DNA of 17,316 nt, taken from UBA11524 sp964391995 (lineage in GTDB: Bacteria > Bacillota > Clostridia > Christensenellales > Aristaeellaceae). The notes beneath the pieces are model-generated. The model did not search any database. It was not told the origin of the DNA and was given only the letters and a program-made list of their open reading frames with translations. Made by a program: the position numbers and the translations under genes. Positions within the stretch are counted from its first letter, which is position 1. The number at the start of each line of letters is the position of its first letter. The stretch covers positions 1 to 17,316 of the forward strand of contig CAYMOM010000030.1 in assembly GCA_964391995.1 (NCBI GenBank), given 5' to 3'. Positions 1 to 8,184 of this stretch are shown here, one piece after another.

Positions 1-37
1 CGTCCGCCTGCTGGACGAAATCGGGATGAAGTGGTGA
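1..37 (+). CDS. C-terminal end of an unidentified upstream gene (partial)
   Basis: One frame is open from the window edge to a TGA at 35-37 and gives the tail VRLLDEIGMKW. It ends 24 nt before the next start codon, so it is probably the preceding gene of the same operon. The ending (L-D-x-I-G-M-x-W) resembles the repeat of helicase-associated domain proteins, which do occur in Clostridia glycan clusters. Eleven residues are far too few to assign a family, so this is only a guess. Confidence 0.35.
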   Translation, partial: VRLLDEIGMKW

Positions 38-61
38 AGAAAGACATACAAGGAGGAAACC

Positions 62-1303
62 ATGATGAAAATTGCAGTTGCCGGAACGGGTTATGTGGGT
101 CTTTCCATTGCTGTTTTGCTTTCGCAGCATCATCAGGTGACGGCAGTGGACATTATCCCGGAAAAGGTTGAGATGATCAATGCCAGGAAAAGCCCCATTC
201 AGGATGAATACATCGAGAAATACCTGACCGAGAAAAAGCTGAACCTGACCGCCACCCTGGACGGCCGCAGCGCCTATGCGGATGCCGATTTTGTGGTGAT
301 TGCCGCGCCCACCAATTACGACAGCCAGAAGAATTTCTTCGACACCAGCGCCGTGGAAAGCGTGATTGACCTGGTGATGGAGGTAAACCCCCATGCCATC
401 GTGGTGATCAAGTCCACCATTCCCGTGGGCTACACCGCCTCCATCCGGGAGAAAACAGGCAGCGCCAACATCCTTTTCAGCCCGGAATTCCTGCGGGAGT
501 CCAAGGCCCTGTATGACAACCTTTATCCCAGCCGCATCATCGTTGGCACCGATCTTGCCGATGCCCGGCTGACGCAGGCAGCTCACACCTTTGCAGGGCT
601 GCTGCAGGAGGGCGCCATCAAGGAGCAGATCGACACGCTGTTCATGGGCTTTACCGAGGCGGAGGCCGTGAAGCTCTTTGCCAATACCTACCTGGCGCTG
701 CGGGTGAGCTATTTCAACGAGCTGGATACCTACGCCGAAATGAAGGGCCTGAACACCCGGCAGATTATTGAGGGCGTGTGCCTGGATCCCCGCATTGGCA
801 GCCACTACAACAATCCTTCCTTCGGCTACGGCGGCTACTGCCTGCCCAAGGACACCAAGCAGCTGCTGGCCAACTATGCCGATGTGCCGGAAAACCTGAT
901 TGCCGCCGTGGTGGAATCCAACCGCACCAGGAAGGATTTCATTGCCGACAGGGCGCTGCGCCGGGCCGGCTATTATGCCTACACCGGTGACAATACCTTC
1001 AGCGCCGCCCAGGAAAAGCCCGTGGTGATTGGCGTTTACCGGCTGACCATGAAGAGCAATTCCGACAACTTCCGCCAGAGCAGCATTCAGGGCGTGATGA
1101 AGCGCATCAAGGGCAAAGGTGCTTCCATCGTCATCTACGAGCCTACCCTGGAGGACGGCAGCACCTTCTTTGGCAGCCAGGTGGTCAACGACCTGGAGAA
1201 GTTCAAGGCTACGAGCGACGCCATCCTTGCCAACCGCTTTGACAGCTGCCTGGACGATGTGCAGGACAAGGTTTACACCCGCGACCTGTTCCGCAGGGAC
1301 TGA
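62..1303 (+). CDS. ugd: UDP-glucose 6-dehydrogenase
   Basis: This cytosolic enzyme oxidises UDP-glucose to UDP-glucuronate with two NAD+, supplying an acidic sugar donor for surface polysaccharide. The 413-residue protein has the N-terminal Rossmann motif GTGYVGL (residues 8-14), the KSTIPVG segment (117-123), the FSPEFLRE loop (139-146), the central EAVKLFANTYLALRVSYFNEL helix with Lys204, and the catalytic-cysteine motif GYGGYCLPKDT with Cys260. A C-terminal UDP-binding domain follows. The length is normal for the family. AAGGAGG at 50-56 lies 5 nt before the first ATG and 8 nt before a second in-frame ATG at 65, so the protein may start one residue later. It is followed after 6 nt by a glycosyltransferase and then an ABC exporter, which fits nucleotide-sugar supply for that glycan. 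Function is confident; the actual fate of UDP-glucuronate is inferred. Confidence 0.96.
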   Translation: MMKIAVAGTGYVGLSIAVLLSQHHQVTAVDIIPEKVEMINARKSPIQDEYIEKYLTEKKLNLTATLDGRSAYADADFVVIAAPTNYDSQKNFFDTSAVESVIDLVMEVNPHAIVVIKSTIPVGYTASIREKTGSANILFSPEFLRESKALYDNLYPSRIIVGTDLADARLTQAAHTFAGLLQEGAIKEQIDTLFMGFTEAEAVKLFANTYLALRVSYFNELDTYAEMKGLNTRQIIEGVCLDPRIGSHYNNPSFGYGGYCLPKDTKQLLANYADVPENLIAAVVESNRTRKDFIADRALRRAGYYAYTGDNTFSAAQEKPVVIGVYRLTMKSNSDNFRQSSIQGVMKRIKGKGASIVIYEPTLEDGSTFFGSQVVNDLEKFKATSDAILANRFDSCLDDVQDKVYTRDLFRRD

Positions 1304-1309
1304 CCAGCC

Positions 1310-2200
1310 ATGGAGGAAAGGCCTTGCGTCAGCGTGATCATTCCCACCTACAACCGCAGGGAGCTGCTGCTGCGCGCCATTGCCAGCGTGCGGCAGCAGA
1401 GCCTTGGGAATTTGGAGATCATTATTGCGGATGATGGCTCCACCGATGGCACGGCACAGGCCGTTGCCCGGCTGGGCGAGCCGCGCCTGCGCTATTGTCC
1501 GCTGGCCCACAGGGGCGCCTGCGCCGCGCGGAATGCAGGCATGGCGCTGGCCCGGGGCCGGTACATCGCCTTTCTGGACAGCGATGACGTCTGGCTTCCG
1601 GACAAGCTGGCCATGCAGCTTCGGCAGCTGGAAAGCACCGGCGCCGATGCGGTTTTCTGCGCCTTTGAGCGCCACGACGGGGGCGGTGCATCCCGCTACC
1701 CGGCAGAGGATGTTCCCCCCGGGCCGGTGGATTACCGCCGGCTGCTGGGCGGCAACCTGGTCAGCACCCAAACGCTTTTCGGCCGGGCCGATTGCATGAA
1801 GCAGGTGCGCTTCGATCCCCGCTTCCCCCGTATGCAGGATTGGGAGTATGCCATCCGCCTGGCCAAGGCCTTCCGCCTGGTATACTTTCCGGATGTGCTG
1901 GCCCGTTTGTATGTGCAGAAGGACAGCATTTCCCGCAAGCCGGAGCTGGGCTTGCAGGCCATGCGGCTGCTGATGGGCAAATACCGCCGGGAGCTGCGCA
2001 GCTCCATGCCCAGCACCCTGCTGCTGCTCAGCACAGCCGAGGGTTTTGCCGCCCAGTGCGGGTGCTGCTGCACCATGGACTACTGGCGGGCTGTTTCCCT
2101 CCGGCGCCCGGTGAAGGATAACCGGGTGCTGCTGCGCCGCGGCGCTGCCCTGCTGCTGGGCCGGCCATTATTACACACCGCAAGAAGGGAATCCCTATGA
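1310..2200 (+). CDS. GT2 family glycosyltransferase (single GT-A domain)
   Basis: A 296-residue inverting GT-A fold glycosyltransferase, probably cytosolic or peripheral at the membrane, adding one sugar to the glycan made by this cluster. Visible motifs are VSVIIPTYNR (residues 7-16), the nucleotide-binding DDGSTDGT (41-48), CAARNAGMALARG (71-83), the metal-binding DSDD (90-93) and a QDWEYAIRL segment (176-184), which sits where family members carry the catalytic acidic residue. The C-terminal ~60 residues are basic and contain an odd cysteine cluster (Cys250 and Cys252-254). The ribosome binding site is weak (a purine-rich CAGGGA in the end of ugd), so translation may depend on coupling to the preceding gene, whose stop is only 6 nt away. 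The stop overlaps the ATG of the next gene. Donor and acceptor cannot be told from sequence. Confidence 0.92.
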   Translation: MEERPCVSVIIPTYNRRELLLRAIASVRQQSLGNLEIIIADDGSTDGTAQAVARLGEPRLRYCPLAHRGACAARNAGMALARGRYIAFLDSDDVWLPDKLAMQLRQLESTGADAVFCAFERHDGGGASRYPAEDVPPGPVDYRRLLGGNLVSTQTLFGRADCMKQVRFDPRFPRMQDWEYAIRLAKAFRLVYFPDVLARLYVQKDSISRKPELGLQAMRLLMGKYRRELRSSMPSTLLLLSTAEGFAAQCGCCCTMDYWRAVSLRRPVKDNRVLLRRGAALLLGRPLLHTARRESL

Positions 2201-2997
2201 AGAAGAAATTCACCCAGCTGCGCCTGGCCGTCAGCAACGGCATCAAATACCTGCCGCTGCTGAAAAACCTCATCTCCCGCGAGCTGAAAAGGCAATACCG
2301 CACATCCGTGCTGGGGTATGCCTGGTGCGTGCTGAACCCGCTGCTGATGATGCTGATCATGACGGTTGTGTTCTCCCGCATGTTTTCCAACAGCATTGCC
2401 AACTTTCCCGTTTACCTGTTCTGCGGCCGCACGGTTTATTCCTTTGTGACCGGCGGCGCAGGAAACATTATGCGCTCGCTGCAAAGCAACGGCTCGCTGA
2501 TGCGCAAAACCCGCGTGCCCTATTACATTTTCCCCCTGGCCAGCTTTTCCTCATCCTTTGTGGATCTTCTGTTCACCCTGGTGGCCTTTGCCCTGGTGCT
2601 TCTGTTTACCGGCACGCCCATTTCCATCCACATGATTGCCTTCCCCGTGGTGGTTGCGGAAATGTCCCTTTTCACCCTGGGATTCGGGCTTTTGCTGGCC
2701 ATTGCCAACGTGTTTGTGAAGGACACCCACTACCTGTATGCCGTGTTCAACGTGGGCTGGATGTACCTGACGCCCCTGTTTTATCCGCTGGAATCACTGT
2801 CCGAAACCATGCAGCATGTCATCCGCACCTTCAACCCGCTGTATGGCTTCATCCAGCAGACCCGCATGATTTTCCTGGGCAACGCCTGGCCCGATGGCGC
2901 CCTGGTGCTGGGCGGCTTTGCCTGGGGTGCAGCCTTTCTGCTGCTGGGGCTGATCGCCTATGCCAAGGCCAAGGACAATGTGATCCTATATGTATAA
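2197..2997 (+). CDS. wzm: ABC-2 type polysaccharide export permease (Wzm/TagG-like)
   Basis: The membrane subunit of an ABC exporter that moves a completed, probably lipid-linked, polysaccharide across the cytoplasmic membrane. The 266-residue protein starts with a cytoplasmic stretch carrying the family hallmark ISRELKRQYRTSVLGYAW (residues ~28-45). It then shows about six hydrophobic segments, including the LLMMLIMTVVFSRMF first helix, and the late YLTPLFYPLE and FNPLYGFI motifs typical of ABC2_membrane polysaccharide permeases. It overlaps the upstream glycosyltransferase by 4 nt (ATGA) and has its own AAGAAGGGA ribosome binding site about 6 nt before the ATG. Its ATPase partner follows after 11 nt. 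Export of capsule, teichoic-acid-like polymer or another glycan are all possible. The symbol denotes the family type. Confidence 0.93.
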   Translation: MKKKFTQLRLAVSNGIKYLPLLKNLISRELKRQYRTSVLGYAWCVLNPLLMMLIMTVVFSRMFSNSIANFPVYLFCGRTVYSFVTGGAGNIMRSLQSNGSLMRKTRVPYYIFPLASFSSSFVDLLFTLVAFALVLLFTGTPISIHMIAFPVVVAEMSLFTLGFGLLLAIANVFVKDTHYLYAVFNVGWMYLTPLFYPLESLSETMQHVIRTFNPLYGFIQQTRMIFLGNAWPDGALVLGGFAWGAAFLLLGLIAYAKAKDNVILYV

Positions 2998-3008
2998 AGG
3001 AGCAGTTT

Positions 3009-3761
3009 ATGAGCAAAACCATTGTGCAGCTGGATCATATTTCCGTGCGGTATAACCTGGCCATGAAGAAATCCATGGGCGTGAAGGATTACCTTCGTTC
3101 CCTTCTGCACAGGGAGCTTCTGTTTCAGGAATTCATGGCGCTGAAGGACATCAGCCTGGAAATTCACCAGGGGGAAAGCTGGGGGTTCGTTGGCAAAAAC
3201 GGCTCGGGCAAATCCACCCTGCTGAAGGTGATTACAGGCATCCTTCGTCCCTGCCAAGGCACCGTGATGGTGGATGGCTCCATTGCTCCGCTGCTGGAGC
3301 TGGGCGCCGGCTTTGACCCGGAGCTGACCGGGCGGGAGAACATCATCATGAACGGGCTGATCCTGGGCATGTCGGAACGGGACATCAACGCCCGGTTTGA
3401 CGAAATTGTGGACTTTGCGGAAATCGAGGCCTTTCTGGATGTGCCCATCAAGAACTATTCCTCCGGCATGAAGTCCCGCCTGGGCTTTGCGGTGGCCACC
3501 TGCGCCCGGGCGGATATCCTGATTGCCGATGAGGTGCTTGCCACCGGGGACAAGGCCTTTCAGGCCAAGTGCGAAAAGCGCATGCACTCCCTGCTGGAGG
3601 GCGGCACCACGCTGCTGTTCGTTTCCCATTCCAATGCCGCGGTGGAGCGCCTGTGCCAAAAGGCCATGTGGCTGGATGGCGGCGTGGCGCACCTGGCCGG
3701 CGATGCCCGCCAGGTGCTTGCCGCCTATGATGCCTTTATGGAAAGCAAAAGCAGCCATTAA
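3009..3761 (+). CDS. wzt: ABC polysaccharide exporter ATPase (Wzt/TagH/KpsT-like, no substrate-binding tail)
   Basis: The 250-residue nucleotide-binding subunit that powers the permease encoded just upstream. Motifs are Walker A GKNGSGKST (residues 62-70), the YSSGMKSRLGFAVA signature (150-163), Walker B ILIADE (170-175), a D-loop and the switch histidine in FVSHS (204-208). The N-terminal extension before the first strand and the LELGAGFDPELTGRENI segment are typical of polysaccharide exporters. The protein ends directly after the NBD, so it lacks the C-terminal carbohydrate-binding domain that lets some Wzt proteins recognise a chain terminus, and it resembles KpsT or the NBD of TagH instead. 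The open frame extends upstream to 2325 inside the permease gene. The chosen start has AAAGGAG at 2996-3002, 6 nt before the ATG, and matches the family N-terminus. Confidence 0.95.
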   Translation: MSKTIVQLDHISVRYNLAMKKSMGVKDYLRSLLHRELLFQEFMALKDISLEIHQGESWGFVGKNGSGKSTLLKVITGILRPCQGTVMVDGSIAPLLELGAGFDPELTGRENIIMNGLILGMSERDINARFDEIVDFAEIEAFLDVPIKNYSSGMKSRLGFAVATCARADILIADEVLATGDKAFQAKCEKRMHSLLEGGTTLLFVSHSNAAVERLCQKAMWLDGGVAHLAGDARQVLAAYDAFMESKSSH

Positions 3762-3787
3762 CACACAGCAGGGGAGGTGAAGCCACC

Positions 3788-5977
3788 ATGTCCGGCACTG
3801 CCGTATCCGTCATTATTCCCGTTTACAATGGCGAGGAATTTCTCGCGCGCTGCCTGGACAGCGTGTTTGCGCAGACGCTGCAGTCATTGCAGGTCATTTG
3901 CGTGGACGATGGCTCCACCGATGGCTCTGCAGGCATTCTTGCCCGCTATCAGCAGCAGCACCCGGGCATGGTGGTTGTTTCCCAGCCCAATGCCGGCCTT
4001 TCCGCTGCAAGAAACGCCGGACTGGCCCGGGCGGGGGGCGAGTATGTGGACTTTCTGGACTGCGATGACTGGCTTTCGGCTGATGCGCTGGAAAAGCTGT
4101 ACGCCCGCGCCAGCCGGGATACGCTGGACATGCTTTTCTACGATGGGGAAACCATTTATGAAACGCCGCAGCTCCGCCAGGCCTTCCCCGCCTATGAAAC
4201 CCTGTACAGGACAAAGGTGCACATCAAGGCGCCTGCCCTGCCGGGGGAGGAGCTTTTCGTTTCGCTGGTTGACGGCCGGAGCTACCGCGCCTCTGCCTGC
4301 ATGTATCTCCTCCGCCGGGCATATCTCCTCCAGCAGGGCTTCTCCTTTCTCCCCGGCGTGTATTACGAGGATAATGTGTTCACCCTTCAGTGCCTGCTGT
4401 GCGCACACCGCGCCGGGGTGGAGCCATCGCCCTTCTACAAGCGCAGCATGCGGGAAAGCTCCATTGTGACCGTGCAGAAGGATTTCCGCCATGTGCGGAG
4501 CTACTACATCTGCCAAAGCACCCTGCAGCAGTTCCTGCTGACCCATGCCTTTCAGCCGGACACCATCCGCTGCGCCCAGGTGCAGCTTTCCTCCCTGATG
4601 ACCCACGCCCGCCAGGCCTATGCCGCCCTTTCCCCCCAGCAGCGGGCGCAGGCCCTGGCCCAGCATCCCGAGGCGTTGCTGATTGACACCATGCTGCGGA
4701 CGTGCGGCCTTTCCCTGGCACCGCCCACCCCTGCCCCGCAGGCACCCGCCCCGCCCAAGCCGCCCTGGCTGGGCCGGCAGGCCCTGCGGAAATTCACCCA
4801 TCAGGCCTATCAGCCCCAGCACCCGCTGATCAGCGTCATCCTGCCCGTTTACAACGCCGCACCCCTGCTGGAGGAAACCCTGCACGACCTGCAGCACCAA
4901 TCCCTCAGCAATTTCGAAATGCTGTTTGTGGACGATGGCTCAACGGACGATTCCTGCCGGATCATCGAAAGCCATGCCCGGCAGGACAGCCGCATCCGCC
5001 TTTTCCGCCAGAAAAACCAGCATGCCGGCGCAGCACGCAACACCGGCATGGCCCATGCCAGAGGCGAGTATCTGCTGTTCCTGGACGCGGACGACCGCTT
5101 CGACCCCCAGCTGCTGCTGCACGCCTTCGCCTGCGCCAAGGCCTGCACCGCCCAGGTGGTTTTGTTCCACGCCGATCTGCTGCAAATGCCCCAGGGCACT
5201 CTGGCGCCCGCCAGCTTCCTTTGCCCGTGCCAGCGCCTGCCGGCGCAGGTCTTCTCCGGAAAGGAGGGCGCCAACCACATCTTCGATGTGCTCAACCCCT
5301 GGACAAAGCTGTTCAGCCGGGCCTACATCCAGCAGCTGGGCATCCGGTTTCAGCCGCTGTTCTCCAGCAACGACCTGTATTTCAGCATGGTTGCCATGGC
5401 CTGCGCCCAGCGCATTGCCCCCTTGCCGGAGGTGCTTGTCCACTACCGCGTGGGCCAAACAGGCAACATCCAGTCCCTGAAGAGCAAAGCGCCCCTGGAC
5501 ACCTTCCAGGCCTTCGCCGCCGTGAAGGAGGAGCTGCTCACCCGCGGCCTTTTCGAAACTTTCCGCAAGCCCTTTGCCGTCAAGGCCGCAGAATCCATGC
5601 TCCGCAGCCTGGACACCATGACCACCCTGGATGGCTACCGCACACTGTACCAGCACCTCCACAACGGCGGCCTGGCCTACCTGGAGGTTGATGCCGCCGC
5701 CCCCGAGGACATGCGGCATATCAGCGGGGGGGAGAATGCGTATGCCCGATGCCACAAAATACAGGAGCTGACATTTGATGCGTTCTCCATATGGCGGCTT
5801 GCCCGCCAAGGAACGGAAGACTGTGAACAAGCCGCCATGCTCGCCCTTCGGCAGGAGGCCAGCGAACTGCAGAAAGAAGTACAGGCCCTGCGAAACAGCC
5901 GATCCTATAAGATAGGCAATCTGATTGTTAGGATTCCTCATCGGATCCTGAATAAAGCAAGAAAACATATGGGTTAA
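3788..5977 (+). CDS. Tandem two-domain GT2 glycosyltransferase (729 aa)
   Basis: A large bifunctional-looking glycosyltransferase with two GT-A domains. Domain 1 has VSVIIPVYNG (residues 6-15), DDGSTDGS (40-47), GLSAARNAGLARAGGEYV (70-87), DCDD (91-94) and a YYEDNVFTLQ segment (192-201) where the catalytic acid is expected. A proline/alanine-rich linker (311-328) joins it to domain 2 with ISVILPVYNA (348-357), DDGSTDDS (382-389), GAARNTGMAHARGEY (414-428) and DADD (433-436). The last ~70 residues hold a short predicted coiled coil and the tail motif LRNSRSYKIG, which is also found in the next gene. GGGGAGGTGA just before the ATG is a strong ribosome binding site. The 3' end (after about 5730) is poorer in G+C than the rest. 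It follows the ABC exporter by 26 nt and probably builds the repeating glycan; sugar specificity is unknown. Confidence 0.93.
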   Translation: MSGTAVSVIIPVYNGEEFLARCLDSVFAQTLQSLQVICVDDGSTDGSAGILARYQQQHPGMVVVSQPNAGLSAARNAGLARAGGEYVDFLDCDDWLSADALEKLYARASRDTLDMLFYDGETIYETPQLRQAFPAYETLYRTKVHIKAPALPGEELFVSLVDGRSYRASACMYLLRRAYLLQQGFSFLPGVYYEDNVFTLQCLLCAHRAGVEPSPFYKRSMRESSIVTVQKDFRHVRSYYICQSTLQQFLLTHAFQPDTIRCAQVQLSSLMTHARQAYAALSPQQRAQALAQHPEALLIDTMLRTCGLSLAPPTPAPQAPAPPKPPWLGRQALRKFTHQAYQPQHPLISVILPVYNAAPLLEETLHDLQHQSLSNFEMLFVDDGSTDDSCRIIESHARQDSRIRLFRQKNQHAGAARNTGMAHARGEYLLFLDADDRFDPQLLLHAFACAKACTAQVVLFHADLLQMPQGTLAPASFLCPCQRLPAQVFSGKEGANHIFDVLNPWTKLFSRAYIQQLGIRFQPLFSSNDLYFSMVAMACAQRIAPLPEVLVHYRVGQTGNIQSLKSKAPLDTFQAFAAVKEELLTRGLFETFRKPFAVKAAESMLRSLDTMTTLDGYRTLYQHLHNGGLAYLEVDAAAPEDMRHISGGENAYARCHKIQELTFDAFSIWRLARQGTEDCEQAAMLALRQEASELQKEVQALRNSRSYKIGNLIVRIPHRILNKARKHMG

Positions 5978-5991
5978 AGGAGAGAAACACC

Positions 5992-8133
5992 ATGGGAAAC
6001 AAGATGAAGGAAGGCAAAAACGTTACTGTATCTGTGATTATCCCTGTATACAATGCTTCCGAGCACATTCGCGAATGCTTGGACGTGGTATGCACCCAGT
6101 CGCTTGAAAACTACGAGATCATTTGCGTTGATGATTGCTCTACGGATAACTCCGTCGATATTCTGAAGGAATATCAAAGCACCTATGGCATGCTGAAGGT
6201 GCTGCGGCAGCCTGAAAACGCCGGTGCTGGCCCTGCCCGCAACCGCGGCATCAAGGCTGCACGAGGAAAGTATATCGCCTTCATGGATGCGGATGATTAC
6301 TATCAGCACAAGGATACACTGAAAAATCTCTATGAACAGGCGGATGCTGTGCAGGCGGATATTTGCGGCGGCGGCATGCGCTATGCGGATACGACCACGA
6401 AAAAGGATGCCAGCCTTTATTGCTTCCAGGAGGAAGGCTGGGTGGATTTCAAAGACTACCAGCAGTATTACTATTATCAGCGGTTCATTTTCAGCCGCTC
6501 CATGATTCTGAACCACAATGTTTTCTTTCCCGATTATATGCGCTTTCAGGATCCGCCCTTCTTTGTCAAGGCTATGGTGACGGCAGGAAAGTTCTATGCT
6601 GTTACCGATATTGCCTACGTTTACAGGGAGGACGGTGCCCATGTAACCTGGAACGAGCGCAAGGTAAACGATTTGATGCAGGGACATATGGACGTGCTGA
6701 ACCTTTGTATGCAAAACAACCTGAACCTGCTGATGTATGACATGCTGAAGCGCGATTTGGAAAACAAGTATCTGCATACCATCCTGGAGCAATCCTTGAG
6801 CAGCGGCAATGTTAAAGTTGCAGAGTTCTTCCATTTTGTGCTGAACTGCACAAACCATGTGCTGATTCAGGGGATGCCTCCGCTGAATTTGCAATATGCT
6901 CAGACAATTGATGCCTGGAACCGGCAGGTCAATATGCGTTTCTTCCACAGGTCAATCGCCCTTGTTGATGATGTGCTGCCCGAGGTTCCCTGCGTTTCGG
7001 TGATTATTCCTGTATACAACACGGAGCAATACGTTGCCTCCTGCATCGATTCCATCCTTGCGCAGTCCCTGTCCAACATCGAAATCATTTGTATTGATGA
7101 TGGCGCAACGGATAACAGCGGGCTTATCCTTGACGATTACGAGCGCCGCCACACTCGCATCCGGGTCTATCATCAGCAGAATCAGGGCCTTTCTGCTGCA
7201 AGAAACGCCGGCTTGCAGCACGCCCGGGGCGAGTATGTCTATTTTATGGACAGCGATGATCTCCTGCAGGAGCAAGCCCTTGAGGTGCTCTACAAGCAGG
7301 CAAAGGAAAACGACCTGGATGTGCTTTTCTTTGGTGCAGCATCCTTCTTTGATGAGGATGTTAATGAGCAGCAAATCAAGAACAACCGCATTCCCCTGGA
7401 GTATCACCGCAGCGGGGAGTATCCGGCCTCCCTGCCGGGGGGAAAGATGCTTTCCCTGCAGCACAAAAACAACGCATTTTTCACGCCCGTCTGGATTCAG
7501 CTGGTGAAGCTCTCTTTCTTGCGTAAAAACGACATTGCCTTTTATGAAACCCTTTTGCACGAGGACAATCTTTATACGCTGCAGCTGATGCTGAAGGCAA
7601 ACAGAACCGGCTGCATTGACGAAATGTTTTTTCAGCGCCGCATCCGCAAAAACTCCATCATGACAGCGCAAACAACCCACAGGAACATTCTTGGCCTGTA
7701 CCTGACGATTACCGAGCTTATGCGCGAGTATAGCGACCTTCCGGCTCAGTCGGCAGAGTATCAGATCCTGATTGAGAAAATCCGGCTCATGATTCTGAAC
7801 AACCTTTCCTGGAAGTGGAGAAGCCTGACAGATGTTGAAAAGGCGCTGTTCTTCGCCTCGCTGACAAAAGAGGATCGCATCATGTTCCATGCACTTGTTA
7901 TGCCCACAAATATGCTGCGCCAGCAGCTGTGCAACGAAACTACCAAGAACAAAGCAAAACAGCCCGCAGCAGCCGGCGCACCCGCAAAATCCACTGCAGA
8001 GGTCGCGGCGCTTGAAAAGGAAATTACCGCCCTGCGCAGCAGCTGGGCCTACCGCATTGGCCGGAAGCTCACCTGGTTCCCGCATCAGATGAAGAAGTTG
8101 GTTTCTGGCCGTGTGAAGCAATCGCTTCGCTGA
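5992..8133 (+). CDS. Tandem two-domain GT2 glycosyltransferase (713 aa), low-G+C segment
   Basis: A second two-domain GT-A glycosyltransferase. Domain 1 has VSVIIPVYNA (residues 13-22), VDDCSTDNS (46-54), GAGPARNRGIKAARGKY (78-94), DADD (99-102) and RFQDPPFFVKAM (184-195), a segment known from GT2 enzymes of Firmicutes capsule loci. Domain 2 has VSVIIPVYNT (335-344), DDGATDNS (369-376), GLSAARNAGL (399-408), DSDD (420-423) and LHEDNLYTLQ. After domain 2 come an Ala/Lys-rich linker, a short coiled coil and the tail LRSSWAYRIGRKL, which parallels the end of the preceding protein. AAAGGAGA at 5976-5983 precedes the ATG by 8 nt, and the gap to the upstream stop is 14 nt. The gene uses many A/T-ending codons and is clearly poorer in G+C than the flanking genes, which suggests acquisition from another strain or species. 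Donor and acceptor are unknown. Confidence 0.93.
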   Translation: MGNKMKEGKNVTVSVIIPVYNASEHIRECLDVVCTQSLENYEIICVDDCSTDNSVDILKEYQSTYGMLKVLRQPENAGAGPARNRGIKAARGKYIAFMDADDYYQHKDTLKNLYEQADAVQADICGGGMRYADTTTKKDASLYCFQEEGWVDFKDYQQYYYYQRFIFSRSMILNHNVFFPDYMRFQDPPFFVKAMVTAGKFYAVTDIAYVYREDGAHVTWNERKVNDLMQGHMDVLNLCMQNNLNLLMYDMLKRDLENKYLHTILEQSLSSGNVKVAEFFHFVLNCTNHVLIQGMPPLNLQYAQTIDAWNRQVNMRFFHRSIALVDDVLPEVPCVSVIIPVYNTEQYVASCIDSILAQSLSNIEIICIDDGATDNSGLILDDYERRHTRIRVYHQQNQGLSAARNAGLQHARGEYVYFMDSDDLLQEQALEVLYKQAKENDLDVLFFGAASFFDEDVNEQQIKNNRIPLEYHRSGEYPASLPGGKMLSLQHKNNAFFTPVWIQLVKLSFLRKNDIAFYETLLHEDNLYTLQLMLKANRTGCIDEMFFQRRIRKNSIMTAQTTHRNILGLYLTITELMREYSDLPAQSAEYQILIEKIRLMILNNLSWKWRSLTDVEKALFFASLTKEDRIMFHALVMPTNMLRQQLCNETTKNKAKQPAAAGAPAKSTAEVAALEKEITALRSSWAYRIGRKLTWFPHQMKKLVSGRVKQSLR

Positions 8134-8184
8134 AGAAAAGATTGCTGCGAAAATGCACAATGATTGATTTTGTTGGGAGGACAA

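Noticed and set aside
2325..3008. N-terminal extension of the ABC ATPase frame (478 codons in total)
   Set aside because: The extension overlaps the permease in another frame and looks like a shadow translation. The internal ATG at 3009 has the ribosome binding site and the family N-terminus.
3996..7211. CRISPR or other tandem repeat suggested by the repeated 25-base tract
   Set aside because: There are only two copies more than 3 kb apart, both within coding sequence of homologous domains, and no spacer arrangement.
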